A stretch of 6,796 nt of DNA from the NCBI GenBank assembly GCA_003650255.1, contig QMOP01000067.1, positions 1-6,796 on the forward strand, given 5' to 3'. Made by a program: the position numbers and the translations under genes. The notes beneath the pieces were generated by a model. The model worked only from the letters and a program-made list of their open reading frames with translations, had not been told where the DNA came from and searched no databases. Shown here in pieces: positions 6,174-6,796 of this stretch (the stretch's first letter is position 1; every line of letters starts with the position of its first letter). The stretch comes from Caldisericota bacterium. GTDB taxonomy: Bacteria; CG03; B21-G15.

Positions 6174-6796
6174 GAATTTTATTTTTAGTTATTTTATTAT
6201 TTACAGTTTTTGAACAGAAAAGTATAGCAGAAGTAGGAGCTCATTTTTTAAAGATAGGGATAGGAGCAAGGAGCATGGGACTGGGAGGAGCCTATACAGG
6301 AATTACAGATGATATAACATCCCTATACTGGAATCCAGCAGGATTAAGAGCATTAAAAACAAAAGAATTAGGATTTATGCATTCAGAATGGGTATTGGAT
6401 ACAAAATATGAATTTGCTGGAATAGGAATACCTTTAAACAACAAAACAATAGGACTTGGAATAATGTATTTAGATTTAGGAGAAATAGAAGGAAGAAGTG
6501 AGGAAGGGATAGAAACAGGAAGTTTCAGAGCAAGTGATTTCTGTTTCACCATAAGTGGAGCAAAAAGAATTAGCAACAGAATAGATTTAGGAGCAACAAT
6601 TAAATTTATTCAACAAAAAATAGAAAAAGAAGAAGCAAAAGGAGTAGCAGTAGATATAGGAGTAAAGTGTAAGGTGAAAGGTGTAAAAGGAGATTTAGGA
6701 TTGGTGATAAAAAATATTGGACCGGAGATGAAATTTATTGATGAGCCATATAATTTACCTCTAACTATTAGCTTGGGAGGAGGATACAATTTCTTA
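6170..6796 (+). CDS. PorV/PorQ-family outer-membrane beta-barrel protein (3' partial)
   Basis: The ATG at 6170 overlaps the upstream TGA (ATGA) and the frame is open to the window end, giving 209 residues. A signal peptide (MRILFLVILLFTVFEQKSIA, cleavage before EVG) precedes the diagnostic N-terminal motif of this family: GARSMGLGGAYTGITDD followed by LYWNPAGL. Alternating beta-strands with glycines follow (AGIGIPL, IGLGIMYLDLG, DLGATIKFI, GVAVDIGV, DLGLVIKNIG), as in FadL-like barrels. Full-length relatives are usually about 300-400 residues, so roughly half may be missing. In type IX systems PorV binds C-terminal domains of cargo and shuttles them to the attachment complex. Placement directly after a gene with such a domain fits that role, but many phyla carry PorV/PorQ relatives of unproven function. 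No strong Shine-Dalgarno is seen, consistent with coupling. Codons are strongly A-ending (GGA, AGA, ATA, TTA). Confidence 0.85.
   Translation, partial: MRILFLVILLFTVFEQKSIAEVGAHFLKIGIGARSMGLGGAYTGITDDITSLYWNPAGLRALKTKELGFMHSEWVLDTKYEFAGIGIPLNNKTIGLGIMYLDLGEIEGRSEEGIETGSFRASDFCFTISGAKRISNRIDLGATIKFIQQKIEKEEAKGVAVDIGVKCKVKGVKGDLGLVIKNIGPEMKFIDEPYNLPLTISLGGGYNFL

Noticed and set aside
6292..6576. Minus-strand open frame of 94 codons
   Set aside because: It is antisense to the PorV/PorQ-like gene, whose signature motifs are on the + strand.

Overview
The window is AT-rich, is coding from end to end on the + strand, and looks like part of one operon from a diderm (outer-membrane) bacterium. A PorV/PorQ-like outer-membrane protein, a C-terminal domain of the type IX secretion / FlgD-Ig kind and OmpL47-type repeats together suggest an uncultured lineage in the Elusimicrobia / Omnitrophica / Desantisbacteria / WOR-3 neighbourhood. 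That placement is inference from gene content, not a marker-gene assignment. I see no rRNA, tRNA, CRISPR array, insertion sequence or non-coding stretch of note.

Layout: (1) 1-1019, the 3' end of a polytopic membrane protein with six TPRs, resembling the TMTC / GT-C glycosyltransferase-with-TPR family. (2) 1016-1490, a small exported Ig-like (DUF916-like) protein broken by a frameshift at an A7 run near 1318-1324. (3) 1487-6173, a giant secreted surface protein. It has a signal peptide, a six-fold 15/18-residue repeat, a beta-sandwich module, two Ig-like domains, eight OmpL47-like modules, a DUF7305-like beta-rich domain and a C-terminal sorting-type domain. A frameshift at about 3547-3562 splits it into two reading frames. 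(4) 6170-6796, the 5' part of a PorV/PorQ-family outer-membrane beta-barrel protein, cut by the window end.

Each junction is a 4-base ATGA overlap (1016-1019, 1487-1490, 6170-6173), so the genes are probably translationally coupled. At the second junction the overlap exists only if gene 2 is read in its shifted frame, which supports one broken gene rather than two small ones. The break in the giant protein has a clear cause. An equivalent earlier module carries two copies of a 14-bp unit (2932-2959) and the broken module carries one (3547-3560); the length difference is exactly 14 nt and accounts for the frame change.

Working model (inference): the operon makes a very large repeat-built surface protein together with its probable outer-membrane sorting partner (PorV-like), an accessory exported Ig-like protein and a membrane glycosyltransferase-like protein that may glycosylate surface cargo. 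The two frameshifts may be real mutations, possibly phase-variable since both sit at slippage-prone repeats, or sequence/assembly errors.
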